From: a bacterium
GTDB lineage: Bacteria; Actinomycetota; Actinomycetes; Actinomycetales; Actinomycetaceae
NCBI GenBank assembly: GCA_030544165.1
Contig: JAUNRP010000095.1
Coordinates: 1-7,650, forward strand
DNA length: 7,650 nt
Direction of reading: 5' to 3'
Part shown: piece by piece, positions 1-5,986 of the stretch
How the letters are laid out: the number at the start of each line of letters is the position of its first letter
Position numbering within the stretch: the first letter of the stretch is position 1
The notes under the pieces: generated by a model
The model's input: only the letters and a program-made list of their open reading frames with translations
Told to the model about the DNA's origin: nothing
Databases searched by the model: none
Program-made: the position numbers and the translations under genes

Positions 1-1
1 G

Positions 2-55
2 CTCGGCTGGCAGCCCAACACGGCAGGCCCGGTCACCGGCGATCCGCTGGACTGA
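2..55 (+). CDS. C-terminal tail of an upstream gene (partial)
   Basis: The first bases read in one frame as LGWQPNTAGPVTGDPLD followed by TGA at 53-55. Nearly all 17 codons end in G or C, as expected of real coding sequence in this genome. This is therefore probably the last 17 residues of a gene entering from the left. The piece is too short to name. A competing frame (starting at base 1) stays open through to 300, but before position 124 it reads as cysteine- and arginine-containing sequence with no recognisable pattern. Confidence 0.35.
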   Translation, partial: LGWQPNTAGPVTGDPLD

Positions 56-123
56 ATTCGCTGGCTGCAGCAGCCGAGGCGTGCTGCACTGGGTGTGGGA
101 ACCGCGTGTCCAGAGGAGGAACC

Positions 124-300
124 ATGGAGAGCCGCTTGGAACAACTCATCCGTGACGGCCTCGCCACGCCGGCCCGCCAGCCGGGCGGTGCCCGCATCCC
201 CGTCGGCCCCGAAACTAAGTCCGGGCGTACTGCGCAGGAGCTTGTCGATCACGAGCGTGGCGCGTGGGGATCGTGTGAATCCCCCACGGCGGAAGTGTGA
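124..300 (+). CDS. Antitoxin-like small protein (C-terminal half of a Phd/YefM-type antitoxin), possibly a remnant
   Basis: This 58-codon ORF begins at ATG 124, directly behind a near-ideal Shine-Dalgarno (AGAGGAGGA, 112-120). It opens with MESRLEQLIRDGLATPA and later carries SGRTAQELVDHERG (about residues 33-46). From general family knowledge, this pattern (a leucine-rich hinge 'RLxxLIxxGxxxPA', a proline/glycine linker, then 'SGRTxxELVxxER') is what follows the DNA-binding N-terminal domain in actinobacterial Phd/YefM or VapB antitoxins, where it wraps the toxin. The N-terminal ~40-50 residues that bind DNA are absent. The same frame upstream of 124 does not resemble them. No PIN-domain or other toxin follows; the next gene is dodecin. 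The last ~12 residues (AWGSCESPTAEV) look unlike an antitoxin and overlap a hairpin. It could be a decayed antitoxin, a stand-alone truncated antitoxin, or a chance ORF. The family call is by eye and moderate to weak. Confidence 0.45.
   Translation: MESRLEQLIRDGLATPARQPGGARIPVGPETKSGRTAQELVDHERGAWGSCESPTAEV
263..288 (+). other. GC-rich hairpin overlapping the end of the small ORF
   Basis: CGTGGGG (263-269) pairs with CCCCACG (282-288), a perfect 7-bp stem with a 12-base loop. An alternative register (GGGGAT 266-271 with ATCCCC 279-284) gives a longer stem with one bulge. No T-run follows, so it is not a classical terminator. It may end or attenuate the transcript of the preceding small ORF, or be structure within coding sequence. 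Its role is inferred only. Confidence 0.35.
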
Positions 301-355
301 GCGTTCCCCGCTTCGAGATGCGCACTCCCACACCATCAGAAAGGGTGGAATCAAG

Positions 356-371
356 CCGCCGCACCCGGCGG
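356..371 (+). other. Short GC hairpin in the dodecin leader
   Basis: CCGCCG (356-361) and CGGCGG (366-371) form a 6-bp stem with a CACC tetraloop, ending 15 bases before the dodecin Shine-Dalgarno. It could help terminate transcription from the left or structure the dodecin leader. There is no T-run. Short GC palindromes are common by chance at this GC content. No convincing -10/-35 pair is visible between 301 and 386. Confidence 0.3.
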
Positions 372-395
372 ACCCCCGATCAATTTGGAGGACTC

Positions 396-605
396 ATGAC
401 CGCCAGCATCGCCCGCGTCACCACCATCTCCGCCCGCTCCACCGAGAGCTTCGATGACGCCGTCAAGGCCGGAATCTCCCGCGCGTCCGAGACCCTCCGC
501 GGCGTCTCCGGTGCGTGGATCAAGGAGCAGAAGGTGGAACTGAGCAACGGCCAGATCTCCAACTACCACGTGGTCCTCGAGGTCACCTTCGTCCTCGACG
601 ACTGA
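396..605 (+). CDS. Dodecin family flavin-binding protein
   Basis: The product is 69 aa, the usual dodecin length. Dodecins are small cytoplasmic proteins that form hollow dodecamers binding flavins (FMN or riboflavin-type ligands); they act as flavin buffers and protect against flavin photochemistry. The sequence has the whole family pattern: strand 1 (IARVTTISARS), one helix containing FDDAVKAGISRASETL (19-34), then GAWIKEQKVEL with W41, then NGQISNYHVVLEVTFVLDD to the end. W41 is at the position of the conserved tryptophan that stacks on the flavin in characterised dodecins. The start at ATG 396 follows GGAGGA (387-392). A GTG at 297 in the same frame would add 33 Arg/Pro-rich residues unlike any dodecin and lacks a better ribosome site. 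The gene stands alone: a hairpin terminator follows 13 bases after the stop, and the next gene starts 124 bases later. Fold and family are confident; the ligand is inferred. Confidence 0.95.
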   Translation: MTASIARVTTISARSTESFDDAVKAGISRASETLRGVSGAWIKEQKVELSNGQISNYHVVLEVTFVLDD

Positions 606-618
606 TCCCACCAGCCCA

Positions 619-656
619 CGCGCCCGCCGCCAGCCACCCGGCCAGCGGCGGGCGCG
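619..656 (+). terminator. Strong GC-rich hairpin terminator after dodecin
   Basis: CGCGCCCGCCGC (619-630) is perfectly complementary to GCGGCGGGCGCG (645-656): a 12-bp, almost all-GC stem with a 14-base loop, starting 13 bases after the dodecin stop. It is followed by TTCGCGTTC rather than a true T-run, which is usual for actinobacterial terminators. It separates dodecin from lhr. Confidence 0.7.
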
Positions 657-669
657 TTCGCGTTCACGC

Positions 670-715
670 GGTCCGCAGGCCCGCGCGCTGACGGACCGCA
701 GGCCCGCGCGGTGAC
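670..715 (+). repeat. 23-bp tandem duplication (two copies) just upstream of lhr
   Basis: Two adjacent 23-base units, 670-692 and 693-715, differ at only two positions (T672/A695 and C688/G711). Each contains the core CCGCAGGCCCGCGCG and ends in TGAC. The second copy ends 14 bases before the lhr start codon, so the pair covers the expected promoter or 5'-leader position. It could be a simple slippage duplication or a pair of protein-binding sites one to two helical turns apart. No third copy is recognisable on either side. Confidence 0.9.
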
Positions 716-729
716 AGACTGCTTTCACC

Positions 730-3700
730 ATGACTGACGCCCTCGCCCGGTTCACCGAACCCACCCGCCGGTGGTTCGGGGCCACTTTCGGCTCCCCGAC
801 GACGGCGCAGACCGGCGCATGGGACGCCATCACGCGCGGGGAGCACACGCTGGTGGTGGCCCCCACGGGCTCCGGCAAGACCCTGGCCGCTTTCCTGTGG
901 TCCCTAGATAGACTGATCTCCGAGCCCGAACCCGAGGACCCCGCCCGCCGCTGCCGGGTGCTCTACATCTCCCCCATGAAGGCGCTCGCGGTGGACGTGG
1001 AGCGCAACCTCGCCGAGCCCCTCGCCGGGATCGCCGCCGCAGCGCGCGATCTCGGCCTCCCCACCCCGCGCCTCGAGGTCAGCGTCCGCTCCGGTGACAC
1101 TCCCGCGGATGCGCGCCGCTCCTTCGCCCGGAAGGGCACGGACATCCTCATCACCACCCCCGAGTCCCTCTACCTCCTCCTCACCTCCCAGGCCCGCGAG
1201 ATGCTGCGCGGGATCCAGCACGTGATCGTGGACGAGATCCACGCGCTCGCCGGCTCCAAGAGGGGTGCCCACCTCGCCCTCTCCCTCGAGCGGCTCGATT
1301 CCCTCCTCCCGGCCCCCGCCCAGCGCATCGGGCTCTCGGCCACGGTCCGCCCCGCCGAGGAGGTCCAGCGGTTCCTCGCCGGTGGCCGGACCGTCACCCT
1401 GGTCCGCCCGGAGTCCACCAAGGAGTGGGACCTGCGAATCACCGTCCCGGTGGAGGACATGGGCGATCTCTCCGCCGCCGGGGATCGAGCGGGCGGCGGC
1501 GCCCGCGAACGCTCCTCCATCTGGCCGCACGTGGAGGAGCAGATCGCGGATCTCATCGCGGCCCACCGCTCCACCATCGTGTTCGCCAACTCCCGCCGCG
1601 TGGCCGAACGCCTGACCGCGCGCCTCAACGAGATCTGGGAGGAGCGCCTCGCGTCAGGGACGGCCGCCACGACGACGGAGCGCGAGCCCCGCCGTCGGCA
1701 ATCCGCGGTCCGGGAGACCACCCAGGCCAGCCACAACATGGGCCGAGCCGCCCCCGCGATCCTGGCGCGGGCCCACCACGGGTCCGTCTCGCGCGAGCAG
1801 CGGCTCGAAATCGAGGAGGGGCTGAAGAGCGGCCGGCTCCCCGCGGTGGTGGCCACCTCCTCCCTTGAACTCGGCATCGATATGGGCGCGGTGGACCTCG
1901 TGGTGCAGGTGGGGTCGCCGCCCTCGGTGGCCTCGGGCCTGCAGCGGGTGGGGCGCGCCGGGCACCAGGTGGGGGCGGTCTCGCGCGGGATCTTCTTCCC
2001 AAACCACCGGGGCGAACTCGCGCCCACGGCGGTGGTGGTGGAGCGGATGCGTTCGGGGGAGATCGAATCGCTGCGGGTTCCCGCGAACCCGCTGGACGTG
2101 CTCGCGCAGCAGGTGGTGGCCATGTGCGCGATGGACGAGTGGGACGTGGGCGAGCTCGGGGAGCTGGTGCGGCGGGCGGCGCCGTTCGCCACGCTCGGGG
2201 AGGCCGTCCTGCACGCGGTGCTGGACATGCTCAGCGGCCGCTACCCCTCCGACGAGTTCTCGGAGCTGCGGCCTCGCATCGTCTGGGACCGCGGCTCCGG
2301 CGCCCTGCGGGGGCGGCCCGGCGCGCAGCGGCTCGCCGTCACCTCCGGCGGCACCATCCCGGACCGCGGGCTGTACGGGGTGTTCGTGGCAGGCGAGGGG
2401 CCTGGGCGCCGCGTGGGCGAACTCGATGAGGAGATGGTCTACGAATCCCGCGTGGGCGATGTGTTCCTGCTCGGAACCTCCGTGTGGCGCATCGAGCAGA
2501 TCACCCACGATCAGGTCCTCGTGACCCCCGCCGGCGGAGAACCCGGGCGCCTGCCGTTCTGGCACGCGGACATCCTCGGGCGGCCGGCGGAACTCGGCGC
2601 CGCCGTGGGCGCCTTTCTCCGGATGCTCGGGAGTGGTTCCGCCGACGACGGGGGGCCGGGTTCCGTCGTCGGGGAGGGGGAGCTGGACTCACGGGCCGAG
2701 GAGAACCTGCGGCGCTACGTGGCCGAGCAGCGGGAGGCGGCGGGGGCAGTGCCGGACGATCGCACCGTGGTGGTGGAGCGGTTCCGAGACGAGCTGGGCG
2801 ACTGGCAGGTGGCGGTGCACTCCGTGTTCGGGGCGCGGGTGAACACGGCGTGGGCGCTGGTGATGGCGGGGCGGCTGCGGGAGGAGATCGGCGTGGACCC
2901 GCAGACCATGGCCACCGACGACGGCATCCTGCTGCGCCTCCCGAACACGGACCTGGATGACTCCCACCTGGAGGCGCTGCTCGCCCGGTCGGTGTGGATC
3001 GAGCCGGAGATGGTGCGGGATGCGGTGACGGCGGAACTCGGGGGTTCGGCGCTGTTCGCCGCCCGCTTCCGGGAGTGCGCGGCGCGGGCGCTCCTTCTGC
3101 CGCGGGGGAATCCGGGCCAGCGGCAGGCGCTGTGGCAGCAGCGGTTGCGATCCTCCCAGCTTCTCCAGGTGGCCTCGCGGTACCCCGACTTCCCGATCGT
3201 GCTCGAGGCGGTGCGCGAGGTGCTCCAGGACGTGTTCGACGTCCCCGCGCTCGAAGGGCTGATGGGCGCGATCGGAGCCCGGCGAATGACCGTGGCGCAC
3301 GCGCTCACCCCCGCGCCCTCGCCGTTCGCGCGCACCCTGCTGTTCGGCTACATCGGCCAGTTCATGTACGACGGCGACCAACCGCTCGCCGAACGGCGCG
3401 CCCTCGCGTTGGCGCTGGATCCGGCCCTGCTGGAGGAGCTGCTCGGGACGGGGGCCGTGACGCTCGCCGAGTTGCTGGATCCGGACGTGGTGGCGGAGGT
3501 GGATGCGGAGCTGCAGGGGCTCGGCTCTGGGGCCCGGAGGGCCCGGAATGCGGAGGATGTGGCCGATCTCCTGCGGAGGTTGGGGCCGATCAGCGCGGGG
3601 GACGTGGCGGCTCGCTCCGCCGATCCGGAGGCCGTGGACGGATGGCTGGCGGGACTCGAGCGGGAGCGTCGGGCGTTCTCGATTGTGGTGGGCGGGGAGT

Positions 3701-5463
3701 CGCGGTGGATTGCCGTGGAGGATGCGGGCCTGGTGCGCGGCTCGCTGGGTTCTCAGGTTCCGGGGTGGGTGGACGCGGCGTTCCTGGAGCCAGTTCCGGA
3801 GGCAGTGGCCGTGCTGCTGCGCCGGTTCACGCGGACGCGGGGACCTTTCACGGCGGGGGAGGCGGCCCGGTGGGTGGGGCTGGAGGAGTCGGTGGTCTCG
3901 GTGGTTCTCGAGGAGCTTGCCCGGGGCGGGGTGCTCACGCACGGTCGGATCCGAGCCGGTGGCGGCCCCGAGGGGGAGTGGGTGGATGCGCAGGTCCTCT
4001 CCCGGCTGCGGCGCCGTTCCCTCGCGGCGCAGCGCGCCGAAGCGGACCCGGTGCCGGGCGCCGCATACGCCCGGTTCCTGGGCGAGTGGCAGGGGCTGGC
4101 CAGTGAGCCCGGAGTGGAGGGCGGCGCGCGCGGCGGGCCGGAGGCGGTGCGCGCAAGCGCCGGGATGGAGGGTCTGCTCCGGGTGGTGGAGCAGCTCGCC
4201 GGAGCTCGAATCCCGGCGAGTGCCCTCGAGGCCCTCGTGCTTCCCGCCCGGCTTCCGGGCTACGAGCCCGCGCTCCTCGATTCAGCCCTCGCCGCTGGCA
4301 GCGTGGTCTGGCAGGGAGCGGGCACCATCCCCGGCAACGACGGGTGGGTGGCACTCCATCCCGCCGATTCCGCGCGGCTCACGCTCCGCCCGCCCGAGGA
4401 GGTGGCGGGCGCCCTCCACGAGGCGATCCTGGGCCACCTGCGCCACGGGGGAGGGTGGGCGTTCCGGCCGCTCGCGGACGCCATCGCTGCCGCGTGGGAT
4501 TCAGACGCTGAAGGGGCGCCGCCTCCCCTGGACGCCGCGCTCACCGAGGCGCTCTGGGACCTGGTGTGGGCGGGCGCGGTGACGAACGATTCCTACCTCC
4601 CCCTGCGGGCGCTGCTGAGTGCGGGGCGGAGCGCGCACCGGCGCTCCCCGGGCGGGCGCATGCGTGGCCGGGTCGGCGGGAGGCCGCGGCTGGGCTCGCT
4701 GGCGCTGGGCTCGGGAGTGGCCGCCGGGTCTGGCCTGCCCACGCGGGCCGGGCCGCCCACGGCCGCGGGCCGGTGGTCGGCGGCGCCGGAGGTGGAGACG
4801 GACCCGACCATCCGCGCCGTCGCCACCGCGGAGGTGCTGTTGGACCGGCACGGGGTGGTGACGCGGGGCGTGGTGGGGGTCGAGGGCGTGGAGGGCGGCT
4901 TCTCCGCGATCTACCGGGTGCTCTCCCGCGCGGAGGAGGGGGGCAGCGTGAGGCGCGGGTACTTCGTGGAGGGCCTCGGGGCGTCCCAGTTCGCCACCAC
5001 GGGAGCGGTGGACCGGCTGCGCGAGCAGGTGGGTGGAGGAGCTTCGGCGCAGGGGAGTGGCGCGGCGGCTGGACCGGGCGGGCGGGCGGAGGCGCTCGTG
5101 CTCGCCGCCACGGATCCGGCCCACCCCTACGGCGCCGCACTCCCGTGGCCCCCGAGCGAGGCGGGACGGCCAGCGCGCTCCGCGGGCGGACTCGTGGTGC
5201 TGGTAGGAGGCGACGTCGTCGTCCACCTGGAGCGAGGGGGACGCTCAGCGGTCACGTTCACACAGGACCCAGCGGCGCTCGCGGCGGCAGCGGGGGCGCT
5301 CGCGGCAACGGTGCGACGGGGGCGGGTGGACCGCATCGTGATCGAGCGGGCAGACGGCGCGGCCCTGCTCGGATCCCAGCACCCGGTGGTGGAGCACCTG
5401 GTGGCGGCAGGGTTCGTGCCCTCGCCGCGCGGCTACCGGATCAGCGGGGCCGTCCGGGTGTAG
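730..5463 (+). CDS. lhr: Lhr: ATP-dependent superfamily 2 DNA-repair helicase, full-length type
   Basis: Lhr is an ATP-driven 3'-to-5' single-strand DNA translocase that unwinds RNA:DNA and DNA duplexes in the cytoplasm; in mycobacteria it belongs to the mitomycin-C damage response. All helicase motifs are visible: Walker A APTGSGKT (44-51), Ia SPMKALAVD (81-89), Ib TTPESL (142-147), DEIH box (168-171), SAT (203-205), IVFANSRR (283-290), ATSSLELGIDMG (375-386) and QRVGRAGHQ (405-413). After the two RecA domains come the winged-helix and Lhr-core region (about 430-860, including PFWHAD 609-614). The long C-terminal extension (about 860-1577) corresponds to the tandem winged-helix/beta-barrel Lhr-CTD. 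At 1577 aa it is slightly longer than typical ~1500-aa homologues, apparently because of low-complexity linkers at about 1299-1355 and 1433-1452. An in-frame TGA at 712-714 means ATG 730 is the first possible ATG start. No Shine-Dalgarno precedes it, so translation may be leaderless. The nei-type glycosylase gene found beside lhr in some mycobacteria is absent here. The reading frame is intact and no key motif is missing. Confidence 0.96.
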   Translation: MTDALARFTEPTRRWFGATFGSPTTAQTGAWDAITRGEHTLVVAPTGSGKTLAAFLWSLDRLISEPEPEDPARRCRVLYISPMKALAVDVERNLAEPLAGIAAAARDLGLPTPRLEVSVRSGDTPADARRSFARKGTDILITTPESLYLLLTSQAREMLRGIQHVIVDEIHALAGSKRGAHLALSLERLDSLLPAPAQRIGLSATVRPAEEVQRFLAGGRTVTLVRPESTKEWDLRITVPVEDMGDLSAAGDRAGGGARERSSIWPHVEEQIADLIAAHRSTIVFANSRRVAERLTARLNEIWEERLASGTAATTTEREPRRRQSAVRETTQASHNMGRAAPAILARAHHGSVSREQRLEIEEGLKSGRLPAVVATSSLELGIDMGAVDLVVQVGSPPSVASGLQRVGRAGHQVGAVSRGIFFPNHRGELAPTAVVVERMRSGEIESLRVPANPLDVLAQQVVAMCAMDEWDVGELGELVRRAAPFATLGEAVLHAVLDMLSGRYPSDEFSELRPRIVWDRGSGALRGRPGAQRLAVTSGGTIPDRGLYGVFVAGEGPGRRVGELDEEMVYESRVGDVFLLGTSVWRIEQITHDQVLVTPAGGEPGRLPFWHADILGRPAELGAAVGAFLRMLGSGSADDGGPGSVVGEGELDSRAEENLRRYVAEQREAAGAVPDDRTVVVERFRDELGDWQVAVHSVFGARVNTAWALVMAGRLREEIGVDPQTMATDDGILLRLPNTDLDDSHLEALLARSVWIEPEMVRDAVTAELGGSALFAARFRECAARALLLPRGNPGQRQALWQQRLRSSQLLQVASRYPDFPIVLEAVREVLQDVFDVPALEGLMGAIGARRMTVAHALTPAPSPFARTLLFGYIGQFMYDGDQPLAERRALALALDPALLEELLGTGAVTLAELLDPDVVAEVDAELQGLGSGARRARNAEDVADLLRRLGPISAGDVAARSADPEAVDGWLAGLERERRAFSIVVGGESRWIAVEDAGLVRGSLGSQVPGWVDAAFLEPVPEAVAVLLRRFTRTRGPFTAGEAARWVGLEESVVSVVLEELARGGVLTHGRIRAGGGPEGEWVDAQVLSRLRRRSLAAQRAEADPVPGAAYARFLGEWQGLASEPGVEGGARGGPEAVRASAGMEGLLRVVEQLAGARIPASALEALVLPARLPGYEPALLDSALAAGSVVWQGAGTIPGNDGWVALHPADSARLTLRPPEEVAGALHEAILGHLRHGGGWAFRPLADAIAAAWDSDAEGAPPPLDAALTEALWDLVWAGAVTNDSYLPLRALLSAGRSAHRRSPGGRMRGRVGGRPRLGSLALGSGVAAGSGLPTRAGPPTAAGRWSAAPEVETDPTIRAVATAEVLLDRHGVVTRGVVGVEGVEGGFSAIYRVLSRAEEGGSVRRGYFVEGLGASQFATTGAVDRLREQVGGGASAQGSGAAAGPGGRAEALVLAATDPAHPYGAALPWPPSEAGRPARSAGGLVVLVGGDVVVHLERGGRSAVTFTQDPAALAAAAGALAATVRRGRVDRIVIERADGAALLGSQHPVVEHLVAAGFVPSPRGYRISGAVRV

Positions 5464-5520
5464 GCGGCCCGCGACGCCAGAGGTGCCGCAGCGACCCGAG
5501 CAGGCTGGGGTGCACCGGGC

Positions 5521-5526
5521 TAGGGT
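5521..5526 (+). promoter_or_regulatory. Candidate -10 element for a leaderless transcript
   Basis: TAGGGT matches the actinobacterial -10 pattern TAnnnT and lies exactly six bases before the ATG at 5533. That places the transcription start on, or next to, the A of the start codon. No clear -35 box is seen at the right distance, and the preceding bases (GTGAAGAG overlaps) make only a weak Shine-Dalgarno. The assignment rests on pattern and spacing only. Confidence 0.45.
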
Positions 5527-5532
5527 GAAGAG

Positions 5533-5820
5533 ATGGACAAGCGCGAGATCGTTCGACTTCTCAATTCCGAAGAGTTCCGCATGGGGAAAGGCGGGCTCGG
5601 CGGGCTCCTCGCCGTGTGGGGACTGATTGGCCTCATCCGCGGGAGCGGCGGAATCAAGCGGATGCTGCTCGGTGGATTCCTCGCCGCAAGCGCCGCCGCG
5701 GATCTCTGCCCCACGAACCTCGTGCTCGGCTACCCGCTGGACGGCCGCGACGCGCGCGCGCACCTGGATGCCCTCGATGCCGAGGACGGGTGGGAGGTTC
5801 TGGAGACCGAGCGGGCCTGA
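5533..5820 (+). CDS. Small two-helix membrane protein of unknown function (weakly DUF2892/YgaP-TM-like)
   Basis: This 95-aa protein has a charged cytoplasmic-looking N-terminus (MDKREIVRLLNSEEFRMGKG). Hydrophobic segments follow at about 20-36 (GGLGGLLAVWGLIGLI) and about 44-61 (RMLLGGFLAASAAADLCP), then LGYPLDGRD and an acidic soluble tail (DALDAEDGWEVLE). It should therefore sit in the cytoplasmic membrane as a short hairpin. The Cys-Pro at the end of the second helix, followed by a 'LGYPL' stretch, recalls the 'CPLYxLLG' ending of the DUF2892/YgaP transmembrane family, but the match is loose and no function can be given. Codon use is strongly GC3, supporting a real gene. It starts 69 bases after the lhr stop, with no obvious terminator between, so read-through from lhr is possible alongside its own promoter-like TAGGGT. 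Confidence 0.75.
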   Translation: MDKREIVRLLNSEEFRMGKGGLGGLLAVWGLIGLIRGSGGIKRMLLGGFLAASAAADLCPTNLVLGYPLDGRDARAHLDALDAEDGWEVLETERA

Positions 5821-5826
5821 GGGCCC
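5813..5826 (+). terminator. Weak hairpin across the stop codon of the small membrane protein
   Basis: GGGCC (5813-5817) and GGCCC (5822-5826) form a 5-bp stem with a TGAG loop that contains the stop codon. No T-run follows. It may slow or end transcription, but a stem this short is easily found by chance. Confidence 0.22.
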
Positions 5827-5884
5827 AACGGAGTCGCGAGGTCTCACGTCTGCGGTAGGGATCTCCGATGCGGGAACTGGGTTC

Positions 5885-5925
5885 GTGAGGGCTGCCTCAC
5901 CACGATGCGAGCGTGCGAATCGCAC
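5885..5925 (+). other. Two consecutive small inverted repeats upstream of the SLH gene
   Basis: GTGAGG/CCTCAC (5885-5890 with 5895-5900, loop GCTG) is followed by GTGCG/CGCAC (5913-5917 with 5921-5925, loop AAT). Both are perfect stems, 12 bases apart, ending about 60 bases before the SLH start codon. They could be operator-like or terminator-like structures. The rest of 5821-5950 holds no gene, tRNA or other recognisable element. Confidence 0.35.
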
Positions 5926-5946
5926 AAACCCGATTCAATGACTGAC

Positions 5947-5952
5947 TAACAT
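5947..5952 (+). promoter_or_regulatory. Possible -10 box for the SLH gene
   Basis: TAACAT fits TAnnnT and would give a leader of roughly 28 bases to the ATG at 5987, carrying the AGGAG ribosome site. The expected -35 position (about 5924-5929) reads ACAAAC, which is not a recognisable match. The assignment is weak. Confidence 0.27.
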
Positions 5953-5975
5953 GTCAGGTAAGCGAAACCCGCACC

Positions 5976-5980
5976 AGGAG
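5976..5980 (+). promoter_or_regulatory. Ribosome binding site that decides the SLH start
   Basis: AGGAG ends six bases before ATG 5987, an ideal spacing. It directly abuts ATG 5981 and lies downstream of ATG 5951, so neither of those in-frame starts can use it properly. Starting at 5987 also leaves a canonical signal peptide at the N-terminus. Confidence 0.7.
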
Positions 5981-5986
5981 ATGGCC

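Noticed and set aside
297..395. N-terminal extension of dodecin from GTG 297
   Set aside because: It would add 33 Arg/Pro-rich residues that no dodecin has. ATG 396 has GGAGGA just upstream and gives the normal family length.
351..878. 175-codon minus-strand open frame across dodecin and the lhr start
   Set aside because: It is antisense to the well-supported dodecin gene and crosses its terminator. Its composition (Gly, Ala, Arg, Val) is what GC-rich antisense frames give.
1170..2228. 352-codon minus-strand open frame inside lhr
   Set aside because: It is fully antisense to conserved helicase motifs. Ser/Arg/Thr-rich low-complexity sequence with no domain pattern; a GC-rich shadow frame.
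2689..3942. 417-codon minus-strand open frame inside lhr
   Set aside because: Arg/His/Pro/Gln-rich shadow of the lhr coding strand. No recognisable domain or ribosome site.
2994..4106. 370-codon alternative plus-strand frame inside lhr
   Set aside because: Gly/Arg/Ala-rich product, fully overlapped by the lhr frame, which has matching codon bias and domain content.
5881..5940. Possible tRNA or attachment-site fragment suggested by the GTTCG and GCGAATCGC stretches
   Set aside because: The pieces do not assemble into a cloverleaf. There is no acceptor stem pairing, CCA end or properly placed T-arm, and no integrase or direct repeat is nearby.
5951..5986. SLH protein start at ATG 5951 or 5981
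   Set aside because: The AGGAG at 5976-5980 is correctly spaced only for ATG 5987, which also gives a clean signal peptide. ATG 5951 overlaps the candidate -10 box.
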